From Dyadobacter soli (lineage in GTDB: Bacteria > Bacteroidota > Bacteroidia > Cytophagales > Spirosomataceae), in NCBI RefSeq assembly GCF_900101885.1, contig NZ_FNAN01000003.1:186001-250000 (forward strand): 64,000 nt of DNA, given 5' to 3'. The notes below the pieces were generated by a model. That model was not told the origin of the DNA, did no database searches, and saw nothing but the letters and a program-made list of their open reading frames with translations. Positions 10,101 to 17,366 of this stretch are shown piece after piece; positions within the stretch are counted from its first letter, which is position 1, and each line of letters begins with the position of its first letter. A program made the position numbers and the translations under genes.

Positions 10101-10951
10101 ACTTCTACCTCGACAGCTATTACCGCGGCCCGCGCTATGCATTCAACTATGCGGGATTAGGCAACGAAACCGAGCGGCCTGTGGACGATGCGAATTTCTA
10201 CCGCGTACGGCAGAGCGCATTTTACGTCTATCCCGCAATCAAAAAGCGCTTCGGCGGGCATAATGGCTTCGTTACATTGGGGCCTGTATTTGAACTGAAC
10301 GACATTCAGGCAACGGGTAACAGGTACATCACCAGCACCGAGAACGGCCTGCCCGGCGATATTTTTAAAACAAAATATTACAGCGGGGCGAAGTTTACAT
10401 TCAATTTCAGCAGCATCGATAACATTTTCTCGCCGCACTCCGGCATTCGTTTCAATGCCGCATTGAATTGGACGACGGATCTGAAAAGCGACAAGAATTT
10501 TACCGGTCTTAAAGCACAATTCGCCTGGTACACCGCCCTCGACCAGAAAGAAAACCTGATCCTCGCCACGCAGCTGGGTACCGGCGTAAACTTCGGCAGC
10601 GGCTTCCAGTTTTTCCAAATGCCCAATATTGGTGGAAAACTGGGGCTTCGGGGTTATCGAACGGAACGTTTCTACGGAAAAAGCTCAGTCTGGCACGACA
10701 CCGACCTGCGTCTTCGCCTGGGTAGCAGCTACAATCCCACATTACCGCTTACTTACGGCATTTTCGGCGGTTTCGACTACGGCCGCGTATGGCTGGAAGG
10801 CGAGTCGTCGGACAAATGGCACTATGATTACGGCGGCGGCATCTGGCTATCGCCGGTCGATGCATTAACGATCGCCGCCGGCGCATTCATCCCGAAAGAG
10901 AAGAACGAGGAAAAGCCGCGGATAGCGGTGCAGCTTGGGTTTTGGTTTTGA
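7160..10951 (+). CDS. Metallophosphoesterase-outer membrane barrel fusion lipoprotein
   Basis: 1263 residues. A lipoprotein signal ends at V-S-S-C (Cys21). Residues about 48-335 form a calcineurin-like phosphoesterase with all five metal motifs: G-D-A-G-N, G-D-N-I-Y-E-S-G, G-N-H-D-W-R, H-H-P-P-Y and G-H-E-H-A. A central region of about 500 residues follows (roughly 430-900); it contains D-F-V-I-G-D-W-D-R-H-D-D-Q-W, similar to a kinase-like or HipA-like metal loop, but the fold is not certain. The last 330 residues are strand-rich with alternating aromatics and end in Q-L-G-F-W-F, as in BamA/D15-type outer-membrane barrels. The predicted picture is a surface or periplasmic phosphatase anchored by its own barrel. 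It is the last gene of the ppk1 run and is followed immediately by an inverted heptad-repeat hairpin. Confidence 0.82.
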   Translation: MNRYLLRLLAFGTVLAGVSSCASYKTRFSKEGAQWQSASPDPALELKHTMYLVGDAGNDTPGNRAPVLEYLKTKLGTESKNSSILFLGDNIYESGMPPSEDSAARRLAEFRIDSQLETLENFKGHPVFVPGNHDWRGWGVKGLKRQEKYIQKHINEARGKKDKEVYEDYFLPLNGCSGPEVVELNDNVVIIVADSQWWLTDWDRDQKINDGCEIKNREQFRFVWENVVRKYRNKHVVIAMHHPPYTYGPHGGRFTIKQHIFPLTELNPKLYIPLPVIGSLSALFRATIGSRQDVANKHYKELRTAVLAGAKKNGKFIFASGHEHALQFIENDGQEFVVSGSGSKVSPVSLGKGSMFSSSKLGFSTLSFYKDGETWAKFWEVTPDGKDAKLVFQHKVKDKQQIEIPDSTTAFTEYNQHADSTTKFITSNEVKPIGKVHKAMLGEHYRPLYLQQYRFPVLDLATYKGGVVPTKQGGGNQTNSLRLKDAEGREYAMRGLTKDVSRFLPFPFNQMIAAQYLVEDNFLSTNPFAPLNMPALAGAINVYHANPRMYYVPAQPGLGTFNSLFGGSMNLVEERPDGKRWKDADFFGNPDKIVSTPDLVEALLENSKNKVDEEWAIRTRLLDFVIGDWDRHDDQWAWASTKQKDGTTIYRPIPRDRDQAFSRYDGFLTNIARQTLPFLRQLQTYGPEIQSMKWTTWSARLFDRTFLNELSWEQWEEQVKFIQKNLTDEAIEASFKDWPAKAREMASPKMIEGLKARRAHLMEIARTHYEFVSREVNVIGTEEQERFLIERIDDAHTRVTVYETSKEGRIKHQNYQRVFENAVTHAINIYGNGDDDEFIVKGDVRKGVKLRLIGGLGKDVFADSARVSGGGKKTLVYDDLKNNTIIPGSDTKDKRTSLYRFNVYDRRSADSNYDITLPLPLLGANPDDGFFLGGAVNITKYGFKKEPYASVQSIGGSFAVRTQGFKVNYTGDFINAFKKIDFYLDSYYRGPRYAFNYAGLGNETERPVDDANFYRVRQSAFYVYPAIKKRFGGHNGFVTLGPVFELNDIQATGNRYITSTENGLPGDIFKTKYYSGAKFTFNFSSIDNIFSPHSGIRFNAALNWTTDLKSDKNFTGLKAQFAWYTALDQKENLILATQLGTGVNFGSGFQFFQMPNIGGKLGLRGYRTERFYGKSSVWHDTDLRLRLGSSYNPTLPLTYGIFGGFDYGRVWLEGESSDKWHYDYGGGIWLSPVDALTIAAGAFIPKEKNEEKPRIAVQLGFWF

Positions 10952-11076
10952 TGACCGCCGACGGCCGACCACTGACCGCCGATCGCTTGTTTAGCGCAGG
11001 TCAGCTACGCAGCAGCGAATGGTCCATGGTCAGGCCGAAGGCCGTCGGCGGTCGGCGGTCAGCGGTCGGCGGTCAC
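10952..11076. repeat. Inverted arrays of heptad repeats (giant hairpin) between convergent genes
   Basis: Directly after the stop codon lie four 7-base units, ACCGCCG ACGGCCG ACCACTG ACCGCCG (10954-10981). After a spacer of about 60 bases the reverse-complement type occurs, CGGCGGT CGGCGGT CAGCGGT CGGCGGT (11046-11073). The arms can pair almost throughout and would form a GC-rich stem. The element sits between two converging genes and may act as a two-way transcription terminator; the arms lack a T-run, so this is inference. Confidence 0.7.
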
Positions 11077-11089
11077 GGCCGCCAGGCCG

Positions 11090-11602
11090 CTACTCCCGCA
11101 TCGCTTTAACACGCTCTTCGAACTCCCGGACTACGGGCAGGCGATCCTCGGCCCATTGTTTCAGTTCGGGATCTTTCCCCGAAGCGCCCTCTATCTCCAT
11201 CATGTGTACGACCCGCTCCTGTATCGCAATCATCTGGTTGAGGTAGAGGGTATCCAGGCCTTCACTTTTTTGCATGGCGAGGCTGTCCAGTTGCTGCTGG
11301 CGTTCGTCGGAGAGCGTGGTAGGAAGTTCCACTTGCCGGTCCCCTGCGAGTTTTTGTAATTCCTGCCCCGCCTGCGTATTGTCTTTCGTCATTTCTTCCC
11401 CGTAATCCTGAATATTCTTTTGCGTTGTGCCCGAAGCGGCCAGCTGTCCGGCATTTACCTGAAACAGTGCGTCATCGGCGGCACTGAGGAGAAACTGCTT
11501 ATCTAATTCCCCGATCACCGCCGGGTCGGTTGTGTTGTCTTTATCGCAGCCGGTGCCGGAGAAAAACAGGGCTATTAGTAATAAAAATAGGTATCCGCGC
11601 AT
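11090..11602 (-). CDS. DUF4142 lipoprotein
   Basis: 170 residues. The signal peptide ends in G-T-G-C, placing the lipidated cysteine at residue 19. The mature part is a helical bundle rich in Gln, Glu and Lys with the DUF4142 pattern (F-L-x-x-A-A-D-D-A-L-F-x-V-N-A-G-Q-L-A, then Y-G-E-E-M-T-K-D-N-T-Q-A). DUF4142 proteins are ferritin-like four-helix proteins of the cell envelope with no established reaction; in soil bacteria they are often linked to stress. The gene converges on the phosphoesterase-barrel gene and is divergently arranged with the PAS protein starting at 11709, about 106 bases away. Confidence 0.85.
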   Translation of the reverse strand: MRGYLFLLLIALFFSGTGCDKDNTTDPAVIGELDKQFLLSAADDALFQVNAGQLAASGTTQKNIQDYGEEMTKDNTQAGQELQKLAGDRQVELPTTLSDERQQQLDSLAMQKSEGLDTLYLNQMIAIQERVVHMMEIEGASGKDPELKQWAEDRLPVVREFEERVKAMRE

Positions 11603-11654
11603 AAACTTCTCGATTGTTTTGCAACCCGGGGATAATTATTATGCCAGTAGATTT

Positions 11655-11662
11655 TAAATTTG
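11655..11662 (+). promoter_or_regulatory. Possible -7 promoter element for the PAS gene
   Basis: TAAATTTG matches the Bacteroidota -7 consensus TAnnTTTG and lies 46 bases before the PAS-protein start. No good -33 TTG was found at the expected distance, so the call is weak. Confidence 0.3.
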
Positions 11663-11708
11663 TAAAATTAAGTCTACAAATTACCCGCCTCACGAAGGGT
11701 TTGAATAA

Positions 11709-13115
11709 ATGAGTATAGCGAAGCAGGAAGGATTGGAAAACGGGAAGCCGCAGGCTTCGGAAGTAATGTACCACGATTTATTTGAGCTTAATCCGCAGCC
11801 AATGTGGGTTTATGATGTGGAAACTTACGCGATATTGGATGTCAATGAAGCTGCCGTGCGGCATTACGGATTTGACCGGGAAGAGTTCCTGAATATGACG
11901 ATCCTGATGCTCAGGCCGGAAACGGAAATCCCCGAAGTGCTCCATGCCGTGAAAATAGTGCGGGAGCATGAGCGGATGTTTTCGTCGGGGACTTACAAGC
12001 ACCAAAAAAAGAATGGCGAGGTCATTGACGTGCTGATTCAGAGCAACATCGTTTATATCAATGGCGCAAAGGCGGAGCTGGTACTCTCCACCGACATTAC
12101 TTCCTGGATAGCCTCGGAGCGGGAACGAAGGGCTTCGGAAGAGAAATTCAAAGCGATCTTCGACAATACTTCGGACGCGATCGTGCTTTGCGATGATCAA
12201 GGCCGCTGCACAGACCTGAACGATGCGACGCGCCGGATCCTCGGATACGAAATCGGCGATCTTGGGGGAGTGTGCATTACGGACTTTCTCCTGATGCCGG
12301 AAGAAATGGCCTTCGATGTGGTATGGAAGAACTTCCTCAATGGTGAAATTCTCAACGGTTTGATGAAGATCAGGCGGAAGGACGGCACGCTCATAACCGG
12401 TAGTTTTAATTCAAAATCCAATATTTTGCCGGGCCTGCACATGTGCGTGATCACGGATGTGACGGAGCGCCTCGAAAAAAAGCGCGAACTCATGGCGAGC
12501 GAACGGCGGTTCAAAGCATTGGTCCAGGAGGGCGCAGACCTCATTGCGATCCTCGATGAACAGGGAAATTACAAATTTGTAAGTGAGAGCTGCCGGCCCA
12601 TCCTGGGCATTGAGCCGGATGACCTGGTCGGGAAAAATGCATTCGACTGGATTCACCCCGACGACCGGCAGGCTGTTTTGGCACTATTTTTAAAAATCAG
12701 GGAGCACAGGCAGATTCGCACGGAGCCATTTCGCTTTATGGACGGTTTCGGGGAATACCGGTGGATTGTGACGATCGCCACCAATATGACGGACGATCCG
12801 GCAGTGGGTGGTGTGGTGGCCAACTCCCGGGACATTACCGACGCGGTGCTCAAAGCCCGGGATCTCGAAGTCAGCAACGAGCGGTACCGGAAGCAGAACG
12901 AGCAGTTGCGGGAGATAGCCTGGACGCAGTCGCACGTCGTGCGGGCGCCGCTCACCCGGCTGATGGGCCTGGTAGACCTCCTTCAAACGGGCGACACGGG
13001 CGGAATGCCGGTCGATATGGCGCTAGGGCTGATCAGGTCTTCGGCCGACGAGCTGGATGAGGTGATCCGGAAAATAGTAAGCAAAGCTGATAAAGTTCAG
13101 AACGATGATGAATGA
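11709..13115 (+). CDS. Triple-PAS protein with orphan histidine-kinase dimerisation helix
   Basis: 468 residues, cytosolic, no membrane segment. Three PAS sensory domains follow one another (about 20-140, 145-265 and 270-395; the third carries a PAC tail, R-W-I-V-T-I-A-T-N). The C-terminus has a DHp-like helix with H409 in W-T-Q-S-H-V-V-R-A-P-L-T-R-L-M-G-L, the form found in many Bacteroidota PAS kinases. The protein then ends about 60 residues later with no ATP-binding domain (no N, G1 or G2 boxes). It therefore cannot phosphorylate itself and would need to be a phosphotransfer or dimerisation partner of another kinase. The last 11 bases overlap the receiver gene, indicating coupled translation. 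Confidence 0.85.
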   Translation: MSIAKQEGLENGKPQASEVMYHDLFELNPQPMWVYDVETYAILDVNEAAVRHYGFDREEFLNMTILMLRPETEIPEVLHAVKIVREHERMFSSGTYKHQKKNGEVIDVLIQSNIVYINGAKAELVLSTDITSWIASERERRASEEKFKAIFDNTSDAIVLCDDQGRCTDLNDATRRILGYEIGDLGGVCITDFLLMPEEMAFDVVWKNFLNGEILNGLMKIRRKDGTLITGSFNSKSNILPGLHMCVITDVTERLEKKRELMASERRFKALVQEGADLIAILDEQGNYKFVSESCRPILGIEPDDLVGKNAFDWIHPDDRQAVLALFLKIREHRQIRTEPFRFMDGFGEYRWIVTIATNMTDDPAVGGVVANSRDITDAVLKARDLEVSNERYRKQNEQLREIAWTQSHVVRAPLTRLMGLVDLLQTGDTGGMPVDMALGLIRSSADELDEVIRKIVSKADKVQNDDE

Positions 13116-13530
13116 CGGGCTTAAAATCCTTTTGGTGGACGACGATAAGGTCATGTTGTTTCTACATGACACTTTTCTTAAAAGAAGCGGGATCGCCTGC
13201 GACACCGTGCTTTGCTATAACGGGCGGGAAGCATTAGACTACCTGGATACCAACCAGGCCCTGGAAACGACCTTTCTGGTATTGCTGGATATCAATATGC
13301 CTGTCATGAACGGCTGGGAGTTCCTTGGCGCGATCCGCGACAAACCGTACCTGCCCAAAGTACTGATCGTGATGGTGAGCTCGGCCACCGAAGAGAGCGA
13401 AAAGGCACGTGCATTCGCTTTCGGGCAAGTGATCGACTACCAGCAGAAGCCGCTCACTGTGGATACGTGCCGGCGCATCATTGGGTCCGATAAGCTACGC
13501 GGATTCTTCGACAATGTCGTATTGAAATGA
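13105..13530 (+). CDS. Single-domain response regulator (CheY-like)
   Basis: 141 residues consisting of one receiver domain. The acidic pair D12/D13 in L-L-V-D-D-D-K, the phospho-acceptor D62 in L-L-D-I-N-M-P, the switch Ser in V-M-V-S-S-A-T, and the lysine in Q-Q-K-P-L are all present. There is no output domain, so it must act by protein contact or as a phospho-relay carrier. It overlaps the end of the triple-PAS gene and is followed by a clear terminator, so these two genes form one transcription unit. The hybrid kinase starting at 13641 is the nearest candidate phospho-donor. Confidence 0.92.
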   Translation: MMNDGLKILLVDDDKVMLFLHDTFLKRSGIACDTVLCYNGREALDYLDTNQALETTFLVLLDINMPVMNGWEFLGAIRDKPYLPKVLIVMVSSATEESEKARAFAFGQVIDYQQKPLTVDTCRRIIGSDKLRGFFDNVVLK

Positions 13531-13557
13531 AACTCATTTATTTCAGAGTGCAATAAA

Positions 13558-13600
13558 ACCCTGCAATTGAACTACAAATGCAGGGTCTTTATTATTTTTA
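13558..13600 (+). terminator. Rho-independent terminator after the receiver gene
   Basis: Stem ACCCTGCA (13558-13565) pairs with TGCAGGGT (13579-13586) around a 13-base loop, followed by the T-rich tract CTTTATTATTTTT. It lies 27 bases after the stop codon and separates the PAS/receiver pair from the hybrid kinase. Confidence 0.85.
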
Positions 13601-13640
13601 GGGGAAGTTTCCGATTTTAAACGTTCAAAAACGCTCCTAT

Positions 13641-15398
13641 TTGAAAGATTTTTACAATTCCGGATCTTTTGAGCAGCTTTGGCAGGAGGAGGTGGAAATC
13701 AGGACCCGGGTACAAAACCGTCTGTTCTGCATTACTTTCCTGGTTTGCAACCCCTTGTCTTCGATTGCGTTTTTCCTCAAAGGCGACCCGTTCTTTTACA
13801 CATTATTACCGGCACATATGCTGTCGGGGATAATCATACTCGGGTATATGTTCCTGAATTACAGGAAGGTAATCTCCGGGCAGCAGATGAGCTTCTACAC
13901 ATTTGTGACGCTGATCTGCTTCTACGCATTCCTGCTGTCGAAACCGCACCTCTCATACGTACAATCCTGCCTGAACCTCACGCTTGCGATCATATTCGCC
14001 GGGCTCGTGCTGCGCTGGCCGCTGCGGTATGCGCTGGTGGTTTCAGGATTGAGCCTGGCGCTCTACCCGGCATCGATCCATTTCCTGAGCGAGACTTCCT
14101 TATCCGAGTTTTTCGAGCAGGGGGCGGTTTTCGTGATGGCAGCGCATTTTGTGTTTCCATTTGTGGTAAAACTGAATTATAGCAAGGACAAACGGGAATT
14201 CTACTTCCGCTATACGCTCCAACAGCAGAACGACGCCCTCGAACAGCAAAAAACCATTGCAGAGCAGGCCACACGTGCCAAAACGGACTTCCTTTCGATG
14301 ATGAGCCACGAAATCCGCACGCCTTTGAACGGCATTGTGGGCATGGTGCATTTGATGATGCAGGAGGAGGAGCACAGCGAAAAGCCGAATGACCTGCTCA
14401 AAACCCTGAAATTCTCGGCGGATCACCTTATGGCCGTCGTGAACGACGTACTGGATTTCAACAAGATCAACTCCAACCACGTGGTGCTCGATCCGCAGCC
14501 CTTCAACCCGTTCGAATTTTTTGACATACTTAAAAAAACCTTCGATCCGAAAGCCAATGAAAAAGGGATCGGGCTGGTTTTCTCCATCGATCCACGGCTG
14601 CCGGCACAGCTCGTCACCGACCGTCTCCGCCTGAACCAGGTGATCACCAACCTGGTGCACAATGCGATCAAATTTACCGCAAGCGGCTCCGTGGCGCTGG
14701 ATGTGCGGGAGGCAGCGCGTACGCCCGAGGCGGTAACACTCGATTTTGCCGTAACCGACACCGGTATAGGCATCCCGGATTCCGAGCAGGCCGGCATTTT
14801 CGAGATTTTTACGCAGGTAAGGGCCCGCACGCATTCCGACAGCGTGAGCGGGACAGGTCTGGGCCTGGCCATTTCAAGGGAGCTGATGCGCCTTTTCGGT
14901 AGTGAAATTCAGCTGGAAAGCAAGGAAGGCTGCGGGTCGCGGTTCTCGTTCCGGCTGTCGATGCCGTATTCGGAGCAGCCCCTCGTCACCAGCGAGCCAT
15001 TACTTGCCGGTATCATCGAAGACATCCCGGAAGTGCGGGTACTTGTGGCCGATGATAACAAAACCAACCTGGTACTAGCTACCCATTTGCTGAAACGCCG
15101 GAATATCCGCCACGACACCGCATCTAACGGGCAGGAAGCCTACGAAATGTTCCGCGAAAACCATTACGACCTCGTGCTGATGGACTTGCGGATGCCGGTC
15201 ATGGATGGCTTCGAAAGCACCGCGCTCATTCGCCAGCTCGCTCCCGATGTACCCATTATCGCCCTCACGGCTTCGGCGTTTGAAAACGAGAAGGAGCGTG
15301 CCATGGCCAGTGGTTTTTCGGGATATTTTATCAAACCATTTATACCACAGGATTTCTACGATTATATCTTTCCCTTTCTCGGAATAGCTGTAAAATAA
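13641..15398 (+). CDS. Membrane hybrid histidine kinase with C-terminal receiver
   Basis: 585 residues. The N-terminal 190 residues hold five or six hydrophobic helices with short loops, so the sensor is membrane-embedded and there is no large periplasmic domain. A short coiled segment leads to the dimerisation domain with H223 in S-H-E-I-R-T-P-L-N-G. The ATPase domain has N-L-V-H-N-A-I-K-F (N box), D-T-G-I-G-I (G1) and G-T-G-L-G-L-A-I (G2). The receiver has D-D-N near 473, D515 in L-M-D-L-R-M-P and K in F-I-K-P-F. The start is a TTG codon: no in-frame ATG lies between it and the upstream stop at 13599. It follows a terminator and so probably has its own promoter; the receiver and PAS protein upstream may belong to the same pathway. 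Confidence 0.88.
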   Translation: MKDFYNSGSFEQLWQEEVEIRTRVQNRLFCITFLVCNPLSSIAFFLKGDPFFYTLLPAHMLSGIIILGYMFLNYRKVISGQQMSFYTFVTLICFYAFLLSKPHLSYVQSCLNLTLAIIFAGLVLRWPLRYALVVSGLSLALYPASIHFLSETSLSEFFEQGAVFVMAAHFVFPFVVKLNYSKDKREFYFRYTLQQQNDALEQQKTIAEQATRAKTDFLSMMSHEIRTPLNGIVGMVHLMMQEEEHSEKPNDLLKTLKFSADHLMAVVNDVLDFNKINSNHVVLDPQPFNPFEFFDILKKTFDPKANEKGIGLVFSIDPRLPAQLVTDRLRLNQVITNLVHNAIKFTASGSVALDVREAARTPEAVTLDFAVTDTGIGIPDSEQAGIFEIFTQVRARTHSDSVSGTGLGLAISRELMRLFGSEIQLESKEGCGSRFSFRLSMPYSEQPLVTSEPLLAGIIEDIPEVRVLVADDNKTNLVLATHLLKRRNIRHDTASNGQEAYEMFRENHYDLVLMDLRMPVMDGFESTALIRQLAPDVPIIALTASAFENEKERAMASGFSGYFIKPFIPQDFYDYIFPFLGIAVK

Positions 15399-15427
15399 TA
15401 TTTATTAGGTTTATAGTGATATAAATT

Positions 15428-15435
15428 TATCTTTG
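15428..15435 (+). promoter_or_regulatory. Putative -7 promoter element of the ECF sigma gene
   Basis: TATCTTTG matches the Bacteroidota -7 consensus TAnnTTTG, 26 bases before the sigma-factor start codon. A TTA at 15405-15407, 20 bases upstream, is a one-mismatch -33 box. Confidence 0.45.
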
Positions 15436-15460
15436 GGACCCAGCAAAAAAAGGTCCGTGC

Positions 15461-16063
15461 ATGACTAGTGGTGGTAATTCTTCTCAATTCAGGGATACCC
15501 GGCTCTGGAAAGAGCTGGTTCAAGGTAGTGACCAGGCTTTGGCGGAGCTTATGCGCTTGCATTTCAAAGGCTTGCTCAACTACGGGTTCAAGTTTGTAAA
15601 AGATGAGGCTTTTGTGAAAGACTGTATTCAGGAAGTCTTCATCGATCTGTGGCATTGCCGCGAAAGGGTGACGGAACCTGCGCACGTCAAAGCCTATCTG
15701 CTGGTTTCGCTTCGCCGTAAAATAGCCCGCAACCGCCGACAGCTCAATAGCAATACGCTCGCACCGCTTAGCGACGAGTATGCATTCTCCATTGAATTTT
15801 CTCCGGAATGGTGGATGATCAATGAGGAGACCCTTGCCCGTAAGGCGCAGGTGATCTCCGAAATGCTGGACGCTCTGCCCACCCGGCAGCGGGAGGTGAT
15901 CTACCTCAAATATTACCAGGGGCTTAGCCGTGAAGAAATTTCTACCATGCTCGACATTACCCCGCAAACAGTTTCCAATTTACTCCAGATGGCTTACGGC
16001 CAAATTCGCAAGCGGTTCAGCCCGTCGGTGATCAATGCGCTTCTTTTTCTTTTATTTTATTGA
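15461..16063 (+). CDS. ECF-type RNA polymerase sigma factor
   Basis: 200 residues with the two ECF regions. Region 2 runs about 28-95 (A-L-A-E-L-M-R-L-H-F, then D-C-I-Q-E-V-F-I-D-L-W). Region 4 runs about 142-190 (L-P-T-R-Q-R-E-V-I-Y-L-K-Y-Y-Q-G-L-S-R-E-E-I-S), including the DNA-recognition helix T-P-Q-T-V-S-N-L-L. It belongs to the Bacteroidota FecI-like group that is paired with a membrane FecR anti-sigma factor and an STN-domain SusC. All three occur here in order (sigma, FecR at 16172, SusC at 17367), so it is expected to drive the downstream uptake genes when the outer-membrane receptor is occupied. The C-terminal F-S-P-S-V-I-N-A-L-L-F-L-L-F-Y tail is unusually hydrophobic. Confidence 0.93.
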   Translation: MTSGGNSSQFRDTRLWKELVQGSDQALAELMRLHFKGLLNYGFKFVKDEAFVKDCIQEVFIDLWHCRERVTEPAHVKAYLLVSLRRKIARNRRQLNSNTLAPLSDEYAFSIEFSPEWWMINEETLARKAQVISEMLDALPTRQREVIYLKYYQGLSREEISTMLDITPQTVSNLLQMAYGQIRKRFSPSVINALLFLLFY

Positions 16064-16171
16064 TTTTGAGGTATTTGCAAATTTTTCAATAAAAATTATT
16101 TAAAAAAATCTGTAAATCATGGTATCCGGATACTGCTATCGGTATCTCTTTAATAACAGCGTTCCCCAACC

Positions 16172-17269
16172 ATGAATTATCGAGATTATACGGCCATCGA
16201 GTTCGCCGCCGACCCGTTTTTCAGATCCTGGGTATTCGACCAGGATCCGGATGCCGTGGTTTTCTGGGACAATTGGACGAAAGAGCATCCCGACCGCCGG
16301 GAAGAGCTGGATGAGGCGCGTGCATTGTTGTATGTGCTAAAAGAAAATGAGTCCTATGTAGACGCAGAACAAGTGGAGGAGCGCGTGCAGGACATGCTCG
16401 CACAGGTACGTGGGCACACACAGCGTAGCCAGGCGAGCATGACGCCTGCATTCTACCGGTTTCTCGGGATTGCAGCGTCGATATGTCTGATAGGCGGCCT
16501 TGGCTGGCTGGGGTACAGTGTAGTGAGCAGGCAGCCGGATAACCCGGCCCGGGTGATCGGAATGCATGATCGTAATGAGGGTATTGTGGTCCGGTTCAAC
16601 CATACCGCGGACCCGGTGGCGATATTGCTGGAAGACAGCAGCGTAGTGACGCTGGCGCCGGAAAGCGAGCTGACGTTTCCTGAAAAATTCGCCCGGGAAA
16701 AGCGGGAGGTCCATTTGAAAGGGGAGGCTTTTTTTCAGATCAGCCACGATTCCGACCGGCCTTTTCTCGTGAAAACGAAGGAATTGGTAACCCGTGTACT
16801 CGGCACGAGCTTTACGGTGAGGTCGTTCGAAAAAGATCCGGACGCTTCGGTATCCGTCAAAACAGGACGGGTATCGGTGTATTCGAAACGCGAAGAGCGA
16901 GGTGCGGGATCGCCGGGTAAGGTAATAGGCGTGATATTGAAACCTAACCAGCGGGCATTGTTCGATAAACAGGAGTCCAGGCTGGTGAAAGTGATCGTAG
17001 ATGCACCCATGCGGTTGACTAACGCGCCCGCGGCATCGTTGGTTTTCGACGAGGCGCCAGTGCGTAATGTATTCCAAACGCTTGAAAAAGAATATGGAAT
17101 AGAGCTGTTTTTCAACGAAGAACGACTGTCGGACTGCCAGCTGACGGCCAATCTTTCGGGATTACCGATGTATGAGCAACTGGATCTGATTTGCCGGATC
17201 ATCCACGCAAAATATGAGGTGGTGGACGGGCAGGTGATCATACACGGCGACGGCTGCAAGGCCGATTGA
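16172..17269 (+). CDS. FecR-family anti-sigma factor
   Basis: 365 residues: a cytosolic N-terminal anti-sigma part (1-92), one membrane helix at about 97-117 (L-G-I-A-A-S-I-C-L-I-G-G-L-G-W-L), then a periplasmic FecR domain (about 130-230; V-T-L-A-P-E-S-E-L-T-F-P and G-E-A-F-F-Q-I). The C-terminal DUF4974 module (about 285-360) resembles the STN fold. It is expected to hold the sigma factor at the membrane and release it on contact with the signalling domain of the outer-membrane receptor. The neighbouring SusC has exactly such an N-terminal STN domain. It lies 108 bases after the sigma gene and 97 bases before susC. Confidence 0.92.
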   Translation: MNYRDYTAIEFAADPFFRSWVFDQDPDAVVFWDNWTKEHPDRREELDEARALLYVLKENESYVDAEQVEERVQDMLAQVRGHTQRSQASMTPAFYRFLGIAASICLIGGLGWLGYSVVSRQPDNPARVIGMHDRNEGIVVRFNHTADPVAILLEDSSVVTLAPESELTFPEKFAREKREVHLKGEAFFQISHDSDRPFLVKTKELVTRVLGTSFTVRSFEKDPDASVSVKTGRVSVYSKREERGAGSPGKVIGVILKPNQRALFDKQESRLVKVIVDAPMRLTNAPAASLVFDEAPVRNVFQTLEKEYGIELFFNEERLSDCQLTANLSGLPMYEQLDLICRIIHAKYEVVDGQVIIHGDGCKAD

Positions 17270-17366
17270 AATGATGTTCCATACACCATAATGCCCAACG
17301 CCCACGCGACTGGGAAGGGAAAATATTGCCACTGCTTTTCGATAACCGAACCAAAGTGAAACCAAT

